This document shows, piece after piece, positions 37,501 to 49,408 of a DNA stretch of 64,000 bases (position 1 is the stretch's first letter; each line of letters starts with the position of its first letter). The notes under the pieces were generated by a model that saw nothing but the letters and a program-made list of their open reading frames with translations, ran no database searches and was not told the origin of the DNA. The position numbers and the translations under genes are program-made. The DNA is taken from NCBI RefSeq assembly GCF_040115645.1, contig NC_089549.1:3348001-3412000 (forward strand). Reading direction: 5' to 3'. The stretch comes from Euwallacea fornicatus (lineage: Eukaryota; Arthropoda; Insecta; Coleoptera; Curculionidae).

Positions 37501-40500
37501 TTTCGTGCATATTTCGTCTGAGGAAGTCTTGACAGTCGTGATGTAACTAGAGATTGATGAAATGATCGAGTGGTTTAGAATCGAAGTGGTGAGGAATAAT
37601 GATAGTCAATGTAACGTACAGATGTCTTCAAAGAAATATTATGAAATGAGTTGAAACATTAATCCCTCTGGAAGAATTATCGGAAAGTTCACTTCACAGA
37701 TGTATTATGTAAGGAAAACTCTAAGTAGCACTTGTTTCTTCGGGAAGTTTCGGGAAAATTAAAACATAAAAAATAATCATTCAATTTAAAAAAAGAAAAA
37801 AGATAGAGAATGCAAAGCATCATGATATCTACAAGATTATGATATATATCATGCTGCATTAATTAATTGCAGGAATAGCTAAAATGACAAATCGAGAGGC
37901 TGCTGATGTAAATGTGCAAGAATTTGTTTTACATGAAATCAGTAATACCTGGATCATAGTTCCCAAATCTACAGATGGACGACGAATATAGGCATTAATC
38001 TTGGAAATAACATGATATTGTTTCCCAATAAGCTACTTCAATGTCGCACTCTTTTCGAAGAAACTTCCTTTCTTGAATGATATGCTGAAATAATGAAACG
38101 CTCAGCTGAACCGTACCATTATTAGCATCTTTGTATACAGGTTTCACTGGGTCTGAATAATTATTTACATGTTTCACTGTTCTATCATTGCTAATGTCGT
38201 TTGAATTTGCCACTTAGGTAGATCTTATCTTGCGCTCATCAGGTTTCTGAACCACCAACCAGAAATACACATTTCAACATTTGACCGATCACTAACGACT
38301 AATGCTTCTTCACTAATAGTTTTAACATTTTATTTAATAGATTTTAGAAAACAAAAAGCTGTTTATCTAGATTATTGTGATTTTGTTTAATGACTTTTGA
38401 GTGTTAAATTCTGTAAAAACATCCATCAGATCAGTTAAGTCACTATAGAGCTTTAAACTCATTCAGTTGTCGTATTGCTTCATTGCTTAATGATACCGCT
38501 ATATCCAGAAAAGTTTCAAACACGGTCAGTTTAGGTTAGTTAGTACAGTTGGCATTTAACAAACATCAATCAGTAGATCAACATTGCAATATTAAGGCGG
38601 TAAATCCGCATCATCTTGCAATGCATCTATTCCTTGTTAATTTACATTAATGACCGGAAATCCAGTAGAATAGTTTTCTAACTGGCAATAGCCACTAGTT
38701 GTTGAAACAAATCCAATTGTTTTACCGAAATATTTTAGTGGCTTATTGCCGGTTGCCCAATAAGAATTTAATGTTGTACAAAGTGCTGCGCCAGTAGTTA
38801 GAGGTCGTTTAGATCCTATCTCAGTATTATTATTATTTATTCCTCGTCTATACGAAGAAAAAGGAAAGAGATCGTCTTCATTTTCCCATTGTCATTAATT
38901 CTGGGAAGATGATTTTTAAGCAATCCGATCGTGTTTCTGCAGAACAAAAAACATTGCGACAGGTTAAGTAGTTATCAAGGAAAAATAGGAAAGTAGGCAA
39001 CTTGGATTATGTGATGTCTTCAAAACCCAGGATCAATTATAAATTTCCTGATTTCAATAATAAGATAAACGTGTAATTTGCCAAAAATGAACATACCAAA
39101 CATTAAGAAAATTCCGTTTGTTATGTGAAAAGCAATTATCTAAAACGAACATAACAAGCAGAAACTCTTATTATTTGTTCAAGGTAGAATTTACTGAAAG
39201 CAGACTACGACAACCGCATTGTAAATAAAATCATGTTTTTATCATATTTTCCGAGTAAGTTTTTATTCGATTTACCACTTTCATTCATCTGTTCTTTTGA
39301 GAATGCATCAAGCCTTATTCGCTCATTGATTTGCTGCAACATAATTTTCATCAATAATGTTTTATTAATGTTTTCACCCAGTTAATTTCTTTTCAGGACT
39401 GGCCTTCACCTTCTACGCAGCTTATTGTGTTAGACCAATGGTAGGTGTGTTAAATCTTTATAAACTGCTCTTAATAAAAAAAATGACCCTTCCAGTTAGT
39501 ACATAGTCTTCAAAGGGATAACGCAGTGGACAACAACCCAGATCCCGGGTTGGAGTACTTCCAATTCTTTCAAGGAGTAGAAGGAAGGCCAGGAACAGAT
39601 TTTCCTGTTTACTCGTACATACCTAAAACATCGTTTAGCTGCAAAGGGATTGAAAATGGATATTATGCAGATTTGGAAACTGGCTGCCAGGTTTATTTGG
39701 TTGTGCATTAATTAAGGACACAAAATAAATTGTTTTTTGTTAGGTATTTCATATTTGCGAAGACGGTAGAAAAATCTCATTCCTTTGCCCGAATGGGACA
39801 ATTTTCCAGCAAGCTGAATTGATATGCGAGTGGTGGAATAAAGTTAATTGCACCAATTCTCCTAGTTTATACGAGGAAAGCGCTGAAAGACTTTTAAATG
39901 ATGTAGCTCGGAGGAAGGCTTCGAGAAGAGTGGGGATAAATAATAGTAAATATTATTACAACATTTATTTTCTAATATGACCTTTACACATTGTTTAGAC
40001 CACGCCCTGAACCATGGAGCGGTAATGAGAACTGAGGAAAAATCTTCAGTTCGAGCCAGTAAAAATAGCCAACTCTTACCAGCAACTCAAAGGCCACACA
40101 TCAAAAATCATAGAATTCCTGATAATAGCGACATTGAGCATCAAATAGAGCAGGCTGAGTCAAACAACAGACACTTGGTCAATGCACAAAACTTTATTCA
40201 ATTATCGCAGAAAGATTTATTTGGACATCAGCAACAGAAACTCTATGACAATCACAACTATAATAATGATCAGACGACTCGAGCGAGATCAAGACAGAGT
40301 AAAAAGGATATTGATAAAGATACTGGGAACTTTTTGAATACAAATTATGATCAGTCTGAGAAACGAGATTCTAAGAAGATTCAAAATCAAAGAAATAATC
40401 AAAATTCTGGAGATAACAGCCAAGATAAAATTGAGTCTCTTAAAGAGTATCATGTACAATTTGCTTCTTTCAAAGATGAAGTATCAACCACTACCAAATC

Positions 40501-43500
40501 GTTTCTTTCCCATAGTTTTAGGCAAGGTTTTTCTGATAAAACTAGTAAAACTACAGATAAATTTCTAATTAATCCGACAGAAACTGTCACCAAGCATAAT
40601 ATAATTGCATCCACAAGTACCCTATCACCAACAAGAAAATTTGCCTATGGCTCAACAGTAAAAGAAAGATTCAACAGCTATGGCGCCCGACCACCTCAAA
40701 CAGCATCAATCATTAGTGGAAATAATAACAGAGGAAACGTAAAATTCAACATTCCCAAATCGGACAACATTGTAACTACCTACTCTCCATTAGCAGGAAA
40801 GAATCAGGAAAATTTTGTTCTTCCCCCATTTCCCAAACATAAATCGGAGTTGGTTGAATCAGAGAATAAAGGAAATTTGCAAGGAAACCAAAATCAACTT
40901 TCTGAAACCCCTGTCGACTTGGAAGAGATGCAAATTCCAGAAGAATCTTCCTCATTTGCCAAGAGTGGATTTAATAGCATTTCAGACAGATTCAAACCCT
41001 CTTATGCCAACCATCGGGACTCATATTCTGAAGTTAAAGAACTGAACACTCTTCAAGCGCCAAAAAAGACTCCTATATCATCAATTACTCCTCATCTTGT
41101 GACTACTCAACCCATTAATAATGGAAAGCCGTTTGTTGGGAGCAGAGTTGGTACTACTTGGCTGCCAAACCGACCCACTACTCAATCAAAGTACACTTAT
41201 CTACCCACTAGCACCAAACCTACAGTAATATTCGGAGTAATTCGTCATAGTACCACATCAAAAACTCCTTATAGTGATTTCAATTCAGGAAATACTGACA
41301 ATACTTTGCCTGTTATAGAGACATCAACTCCTGTGACAAATTCATTGCCCACTGACTTATTTAACGTTGGAAGAACTGATACCACTCTCAAAGTAAACAT
41401 TGTGCCTGACTTCATTAGCACTACTATGGTCCCTCAGAAGGTCTTCATACCGCAACAAGGGTCCCTCAATTTGGCTCAAAACTCTGAGCCTGTGAATGAA
41501 CCACCTTTTATTAAGAAAACAGTCCCACTTCTTTACCAAAGCAGCACTGAGAAAACTGTAGACCAGGCTACAGTCTATGGAAGCTATCCGTCAAGTACTC
41601 CTAGAGTTTATGGGTCAATAAGGAACACCCTTTACAGCCCTACAATACCTACAGTCACTAAAAGTTCATTGTCCGGAGAAAGGACTTTGAACACATACAA
41701 TAATGCAGTACCAATCAAGTTTAGTCAAGGACAGGACAAAATATCGATTCATTTATCGAAGAATATTGGTAGTTCAACCAGGCCTAGCAATCTGAATAAC
41801 TTGAAGGTCGGGACTGTATTTAGAGTTGCTGATAATAACGCTCCCAAAGAATCGACTTTTTCTCCAGAAAGAGGTTTTTTCGTTACTAAGAGTGCTTATG
41901 ATGGTCCTGTTAAGTCCAAAATCGAAAAACCCAGACCATTTTCGAAATTTGGTGATAAAGGTAAGAATAGATATCTTATATATAACTAGCTATATTGATC
42001 AATTGCGGAATTTTAGACACAACTAACCAAGATGGTTTGTCAACAGCTTTTCCTAGTTATCACATATCAAGCGCCAGACCTTTTACAGCTACAGATGCAA
42101 CTAAACCAACACCAGTTTCCAATCAGCTGCCTACTAATTTTGATGTATACAATAATATTGATAACATGATTGGAATACTTCAGGAAATTGCTAATTTCAA
42201 TACAGAAAAAGAGAAAATTGGACAAGGTAAGTTCATTGAAGGTCCAACAAATTTTTTTTTAAATCAGTGGAAAAATGGCTGATTGTTCAGGTCAAAAAAT
42301 ATCCACTTTACAGATATCAATTTTTATAGGACTGACCATTCCTCCATCAGTAAGTCCTCAAACCCTGCATTCTCTAGCTCAATATTTTGCCAGTGAATTG
42401 GGAAATAATGAAACACACAGCGATTTGAAGGAAGACAAGGAAGACAAATTAACCACTTTATTAACTGCCATGACAGTGCATGGGTAAATTTTCCCTTTTA
42501 GATTTAAATATCATTCGTATCAACAAAATATTCGTAGATATAACAATCTTTTCAACACTGGATCTTCTGCAAATAACTCTGTAGAATTGGAAACTACCAC
42601 TGTTTCTGTGGTTTCAAAAATAAGTGATGAAGCAACTACTGTGGCACCAGAACCAGAAAACCCAAGTGAATAGTGGCTATAATATGATCTCTTCAAATTT
42701 TAAACATTTATATTTGCAGCTGACAACACCAAAGACAGTGATGGGGATTTACTTTCTACAACATCTCTTCCAGAGCTTCGGCAACTAGCCAGAAACTTCT
42801 CTTTGGCTCTCTCCAGCTACCTGAATGATCCAGACAATTTCAGGAAAAACCTGGAGAGTTTAAGACCAACTGAACCTCCACCGTTAGATAGTAGTGATAT
42901 CGTCGAATCTAGTGAGTCACTATATTATTACCGCAAAACAACAAACTCTCTATATCTTTAAATTAAGGCACCACAGAAGATGAACTTCTGAACTTCTCAG
43001 ACGCAGATATCAGACCCAGCACCCCAGCAGTGCCATCTCCTACTTGGGGATATATTTTAGCATCTGAAGAACGCAAAGGTGGTGCTCAAGAGGAGGTTAA
43101 AAACTCACTGACTCCAGATTTGCACACTGCTGATTCCCAATCGTTCGTGCCCAGGTTTAACCATGTACTACAAAGTGATGAGAAGAGGGGTGGGTTCACA
43201 ATTTTGCCCCCAAATCATTGGACAAGTAGCACTCATGCTACAAAGCTGTGGCAGAAGGCTTTATCTGTAAATATCGAATCTCTGCTACTTCGGAGTAGTA
43301 TTATATGAATTTCAGGTCAATCCTTCTCTGGTAAATGAAAATCTTGAGACCACCACAATTCCTTCAATATCCAGTGAACAAACAACTGCATCTGAGCTTT
43401 TTAATGCTGATGTCTTGCCAGATTTAGTGGAACCAATTTCAGAGATTACTTATGATTTGAGGGAGCTGCCTCCATTGTCTCTCAACTCCACTCAAGTAAA

Positions 43501-43973
43501 TTATAATATTCATTTTCTAATTGAGACATCAAATTTAATTTACACAGGTCCATGGAATCCTCATTGACTTTATGAACCACACAAAATCAGATGGTGACAA
43601 CCGCCTTAACCGAATCTTAAAGAAACTTAATACCTCAGAAGAAGAGTTTCTCAGTCGCATGAAGGAAATTGAGTCAAATCCTCTAACCAAACGCCTTATT
43701 TTATTACTAATTAGTGAATGTGGAGCTAATATCACCCAAGATTTGGGTATTTCTGCCAGCAACCACCAGCAAAATGTCCTAACTAACGATAGTAAACTTG
43801 ACTTTGGGGCTAGAATAGATTCAAGAAATTTGAAACCAACTAGGAATGTGGAAAATCATGCACTGGGGCAGTTGGTAGATCCATATATAAGTGAAGACCA
43901 GCAAGATACTAGAGCTCTTCAATTGCTCAACAGTTTGTATACAATTGCATCTAGATTTGGTAGGAAACGATAG
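34506..43973 (+). CDS. Large secreted protein with one chitin-binding type-2 domain (CPAP1-like)
   Basis: Twelve coding exons join in frame to 1,339 residues: 34506-34533 (ATG; exon starts 34493), 39397-39440, 39496-39690, 39744-39945, 39999-41960, 42017-42226, 42330-42483, 42538-42665, 42720-42911, 42968-43266, 43316-43495 and 43548-43973 (TAG). The start gives a signal peptide split by a 4.9-kb intron (MERYHIIKLG/LAFTFYAAYC). Residues 73-125 form one peritrophin-type domain with six cysteines at 73, 88, 94, 104, 117 and 125. Upstream is the stretch DFPVYSYIP typical of CPAP1 cuticle proteins. The 1.96-kb exon encodes a Ser/Thr/Asn/Pro/Gln-rich, probably disordered region. The C-terminal 400 residues hold repeated amphipathic helices, such as SPQTLHSLAQYFASEL, LPELRQLARNFSLALSSYL and RLNRILKKLN, and end RFGRKR. 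The known role of the family is chitin binding in cuticle or tracheal matrix; this member's own function is unknown. Confidence 0.9.
34534..39396. other. First coding intron of the chitin-binding gene (4.9 kb)
   Basis: Donor GTAAGTG at 34534, acceptor TTTTCAG ending 39396. The intron splits the signal peptide. It is AT-rich and holds no transposase that I can recognise. On the minus strand a 72-codon frame at 37995-38213 has protein-like composition but no known match. Confidence 0.8.
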
Positions 43974-44083
43974 CGACACCGGTGAACTGGTAAAAGAGAT
44001 TTAGAAGTTGTATACGTAGATCAAAATGCATATATTTTTTATTCCCTTAATCACAAACATATATTTGCGCATTATTAGAAAGC

Positions 44084-44089
44084 AATAAA
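44084..44089 (+). other. Likely polyadenylation signal of the chitin-binding gene
   Basis: The first AATAAA on the + strand after the stop codon at 43973, 111 nt downstream, in an AT-rich 3'UTR. Confidence 0.55.
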
Positions 44090-46770
44090 GCAAACGAGAA
44101 AATTACGTATGATTCCTATTAAAAATTAATATTAAAGCTAAGTAAACTACATCTTGAGTGACAAACTTAGCTTTATTGTACTAAAAAAATCGTAAATTAT
44201 TTGTAATTTTATTAAGTTGTATTTAGTTCGTATTAATAATTATTCTGCACAGCTTTCAATTATAATAATGTTTTAAACTATAAATACCTAATTAAATGCT
44301 CAATTTCTCTTAAATATTCTTGATCAAATGAACCATTAAATTCTATTTCCTGCTAATAACTTTATTTCATTCTAGAATAAGTAGAATTTATTGTACTACA
44401 AACCCGTAAGTTCAGATTTATAGCTCATAAATGTAGATGTTGTAGGAATATTTGTGTGATTTTTGCAAAGCTGTTTGGAGATGAATGAAGTAGAAGAATG
44501 TTGTAACCAGTATGTGTAAATAAGTAATAATATGTGTTATTGCTTTATTTTCATGTATGTATCAATACATAAGGTTAATTTGTAAGGAACATTGCCCAGA
44601 ATCAAAAGCAAACAAACTGTGCTAACTGAGAAAAGATATGAGACAAACGTTTCAAAATAAATATAAATTTACCACAATTGTATTACTAACTTTCAGTGGC
44701 AGAAAATATCAGAATCGGCAGAGAATATTATGTTATACCAGTTACTTCTGTAAGTATAGAAACTTGACACTTCGAATTTTTTCCCATGGAAAGGACGAAA
44801 TCCAAGTAGAGCATTAATCAATTTTTTTATTTCCATGAAAATTAAATTTTTGACAAAGTTACTGTGACTTTTTAAAAAACAGGTCTTAAAAGAATAGAAC
44901 GTAAATCAGTTATTGATGGCCTTCTTTTCACGGCTGCAATTCAGACCGGTGCCGTTTTTCAACGAAAGTTTATAAAAACTTTTTTCCATATTTTGAGTCA
45001 AAGAATCGTCCCTTAAAATATTTGAACCCAACTATAACATACTCTCTATACAAACTGCTCTAGTTACGAAATAAGCAAATATGCCGAATAACATAGATAA
45101 TAACCGAAAAATATTTATACCTTAATAATTTTTCAAAAAAAAGGACGGGGATCATTTTTGAGTTATCTATTTGTCTTCTCTTAAGACCCTTTACGTAAAA
45201 GAATTTTGGTATTAATTTCATATAGTTTAATAAGGTTTTATAGAGTATCCTATGTACCATGCTTAATTGAACTATGTTGTATGTATAAAATATACAAAAA
45301 AATTAAAAAGCTTTTTGGTTCTTATAACATATTATAGATATAATTTTAGCAATTAAATTAAAAGAAAAATTTTGTTCTCTCAGTTGGGTATATGCTTATA
45401 TAATATTTGATTTTATGTAAATAGCTTTTTGTACTTGTAAATAATAAAATAAATTATATAAAGAAAAATCATTGTTTCGGTTTATTTTTCCGTAGCTAAA
45501 GGTGTCTGAGATCGACAATTTTTCTATTTTTTCATAACTTATTTGATAAGTTTTTCTATAAAATTGTGACGCGAGATTTATATAATTTGGAAAACCATTT
45601 TTCGCATTCAGATTGTAAACATTTAAGACTCCACTGGATTGAATTCTAATAACCATTATGGTAAGCAGGGAAATTAATTAATTGTACCGTGTTATCTCGT
45701 TGTGTTCACAATTACTATCGTTTTTTTTTTACAAAAGCTGGGCTCATTGGCCAAATGTATGCCAGTGTGCTTTTAATAATGATCACAGAACTAAATTAAT
45801 CTTTAGGAAGAACCTATTATTAAAATAGCTTAAAGTCATAATTGCAAAAAAGTTAGGATATGTTTGTTATTAAAAACCTATGTGTGGTTATTTGTATTAT
45901 AAACGTGGACAACGTTTATTTGCGAAATGCTTGAGAAAGAGGTGAATCGACGAAATAAAAAAAGAAAATCAACACTAACAAAAATCACTTAGAGTAACTA
46001 CCGACACAGAGAATAAAATTTTTAAAATAGAGAGGTGAAATTAGGTACACTGATTAAACGCCAAGCACTCACCTCAAATAAACCATTTAGGATCAGGTCA
46101 AAAAAATTGTCATTCCTCAGTCATCGACAAGAGAAATCTGAGTTACTCTTCATTTTCGACTCAACACGCATTGCACTTTTCGGTCCCACGTGCGGCCCTG
46201 ACTTTTTTCGTTCTCAATGGCCGATACTACGATATCCGATGGGGCGATTTCGGAAACCCGAATGGAAACGACACGCCATTCCCGGTATTGTCAAATAAAA
46301 TCGAATTTTTATTTGTTTGAACCGGGCGGAATCCCGCACAAATGCTTATTACATTTCTATTTAATTATCCTTCAACTTCGCACAAACTTTTCCAATTTTT
46401 TTCCACATTTTCATTCGAAATTTCATACTTTTCCCGAGCGAATCGGGAAGAAACGCGGGGACGCCATTAACTCGAATAACTGAAGCGTTATTGTTTTGTT
46501 TCTAAAGCTTTCAAAGCATTCTTGACAAAAAGCGTCGCTCCCGTATGACGTTAAAACGACGAATATTTGTGAAACTACGTGTCGATTTGTTTGTGCTGAG
46601 TTTAGTCGAGTTCCGTTTGTATTTTCATACTCCCATGTAAGTATAATATAACATTCCATAAGAAAAACCACCAAATAAAATCAATCTTAAATTCAACGTT
46701 CTAAATTGTTTATCGCCCAAAACGAGTCAATGTGGTTTTTGAACAAATTCCAAAGTCTCGTAATATTTGA
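44090..46770. other. Intergenic DNA; promoter-like patch near its right end
   Basis: The left part is AT-rich and without genes. At 46130-46290 and 46430-46636 the sequence is richer in G+C. The second patch ends in a consensus donor, CTCCCAT/GTAAGTAT (intron from 46637), so it could be a non-coding first exon, perhaps of CRLF3 2.8 kb downstream, with the Tc1 element inside the intron. This is inference. Confidence 0.4.
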
Positions 46771-46774
46771 CGTA

Positions 46775-48325
46775 CAGTGAGTCAAAGTCAAACTCGTCCA
46801 CCAAACAAAAATACTTTTTTTTGAATGAATAAAGGATATCAAATGATTTCGACTAAAATGAAAAGCAATGGTTTTAAGAGTATAAGGACTGTATTTTACA
46901 AAAAAAAAAAAACAAAATACTAGAAAACATTCATTTGCCTAAAACATTCAAACGAAAAACTATCTAATAACTACTCCAATTTTGTGGTAAAAGCCAAACT
47001 AACTCAGATAAAACATTTTTCAAACTCTCAGTTGTTGTTATAATTTTTTTTTTAACTTATTTATATTGTTTGTCGAATAAAATTTGAGAAATTTTGATGA
47101 TAAAATTAATCAAAACGAGTCGTCAAAATAGGCAAACATCTATCGATGAGAAAAAATTAATTATTATACATTTTCAAGGTGAAAAATCTTTCCGAAAAAT
47201 ATCAGAAATAATTTTAAGAAGTTATTCTGTTGTTAGAGGTCTAGTGCAAAGGTTCCAAACGAAAAATGAAATAATAAACAAGTGCAAAAATGCTTATAAC
47301 AAAGCGTTTCCCGAAACTGAAAAACGTTATATTGTGCGTGAAATAAAAAAAAGATCCATTTCTAAGTGCTTCCAAATTTGCGAAAAGGGTTCGAGAACAT
47401 TTGAAACAAACCGTGACGGCACAAACGATCCGGACTATCCTACAAACAGCAAAGCTTAATAGTAGAAGGGCCAGAAACAAACCACTTATTAGTAAGCAGA
47501 ATCAAGTAAAACGTTTAAAATTTGCACCGGAACACCGATAGAAAGATTTCAAATTTTGGAAAATTATTTTTTTCACCGACGATAGCAAGTATAACGTCTT
47601 TGCCTCCGTTGGTAAGGTTTGTGCATGGAAAAAAGCTAATAAAAAGTTGCAACTAAAAAATCCGCGGCCTACAGTAAAACACGGAGGAAGATCGGTTATG
47701 TTTTGGGCAAGTTTTTCAGACCTTTATTACTGGTATTACCAGATAAGTGGCAATTTTATCAAGACAATGACTCGAAGCATACCGCTTTCAAAGGTAGGTC
47801 CTGGTTATTTTATAATTGCCCTCACGTTGTAAATCCTCCACCGCGAAATCCCGATATTAATCCCATTGAAAACTGATGGGAATATTATCTTGACCAGAGA
47901 GTGTTACAACATAACATTTCAAATAAAAAGGAACTGAAACGTGTGCTTGCAGATGAATAGAGCAAAATTGATCCTGCGTACTGCGAAAAGTTGATCAATT
48001 CAATGCTTTCAAGACTAAATGCAGTTATAAAAACAGAGGTCTGCATACCAAATATTAACTTGTGATAAATTTGTGTAAAAATGTGAAATTCATGTTGCAA
48101 GCGAGTTTGGTTTTTGCCACAAAATTTGATTAGTTATTAGTTTTTCGTTCGTACGTTTTAAGCAAATAAATCCTTTCTAGTATTTTATTCTTTGTTGTAA
48201 AATACAATCCTTATAGTCTTAAAACCATTACTTTTCATTTTGGTCGAATTCATTTGATATGATTTGTCTATTCAAAAAATGTATTTTCGTTTAGTAAACA
48301 AGTTTAGCAAAGTTGGGAATCTCAT
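46775..48325 (+). mobile_element. Tc1-like element with long inverted repeats, decayed
   Basis: The left end is TA/CAGTGAGTCAAAGTC at 46775. The left inverted repeat (about 46775-47016) matches the reverse complement of about 48100-48325; shared blocks include AATGGTTTTAAGA, TGTATTTTACAA and AATTTTGTGG. The arms are about 230 bp and have diverged noticeably, so the copy is old. Inside is a + strand transposase pseudogene. The right border is approximate. Confidence 0.87.
47097..48060 (+). pseudogene. Tc1-like transposase pseudogene with catalytic motifs still visible
   Basis: The first 363 bases are open from ATG 47097 and encode a helix-turn-helix segment (TSIDEKKLIIIHFQGEKSFR ... SYSVVRGLVQRF). 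Stops and frameshifts follow from 47458. The catalytic landmarks can still be read across frames: FFTDDSKYNVFAS (first Asp region), GGRSVMFWASFS, FYQDNDSKHTA (second Asp) and PPRNPDINPIEN followed by TGA where the family has Leu-Trp. The third acidic residue is thus still present. The gene has too many breaks to make a protein. Confidence 0.88.
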
Positions 48326-49408
48326 TTAATTAAACTTTAACGAACTCGTAATCATCACTATCAGGATGAATAAGTAAATATACAAAATGATGCAGTTAAT
48401 TCAGATAGAAATTCAGCAAAACCAAGTGTTTCTCTTATAAATTGAAATCCAATTGTGTCTATTGACTTACTTTGAAACAGGAACGCATCTCCGAGCACCA
48501 GAACTTCCACTATCCCGACATTCATTTTCAGACACAAATTCATGAGTCAAAAGAATACCCGGCAATACCGATTAAGAGTTCTAGATTGCGAATATCTCAT
48601 TCATCACCACGCTAACGCATAACTGAATCGTGTAAGAGATGATATTGGTACGAAAACATCCAAAAAAACTTTACAGCCGTTTTTGCAAACGTACAACTCA
48701 CCGATCTAACCATGGAAACGATACGCGAAACGAAATAATAAATGGTGCCCAACATAAATACGTATAAATATACCGGATGTCGTATATTTATCACAAATCA
48801 CAAAAATAATGCGAAACTTTTTTAAATAGGCCAAATATGTCAAATTGTGTTTTGTATATAAGTTCAAGCAGGCAAAATTACTTTAAAAAAAAAACATAAA
48901 ATAGAATATCAGATGCGAATCTTAAAGGCTGTATAAATTATGTATGTACTGTAAAAGCTTTTTTGCTCATACAATTTACACCTAGCGACAGGGTAATTAA
49001 TTTGCGGACGACCTGTATGTGACACCTACTCCATATCTTTTGTGAATGCTTCACAGTGCCATGTTAATCCAGGACGATTCAAAAAAATAAAAGTTGATCA
49101 TTTAAAAAAAAATTCTATGAACTCCTCAGGCATTGCTCTTTCTCGCTCTTTCTTGTTCCTTAACACACATCTTTCTCATGACACTCCGTTGCGAACTCTA
49201 TCTCTCTCGCTCATTGTTTTGAGACTACAATTATTGTAAATTATCCGCTCAAGACACACATAACCTATGAAATGTTAGAAACTTTTTTACTAATCAACAA
49301 AAATTCAATTTTATATGAAAATTAATTTAACCATTTGATTACTGACTGAAACTATTTATTACTATAAATATTTGTACTTCTTAAGACTGAACTGCTACCC
49401 CTTAAAAT

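Noticed and set aside
42484..42501. An apparent 18-nt intron (GTAAATTTTC...CTTTTAG) in the chitin-binding gene
   Set aside because: A second in-frame acceptor at 42537 (TTCGTAG) gives a normal 54-nt intron with the same phase, in line with the gene's other short introns, so no ultra-short intron is needed.
45396..45656. 86-codon minus strand frame
   Set aside because: Rich in Asn, Tyr, Ile and Lys as expected by chance in AT-rich DNA; no exon structure.
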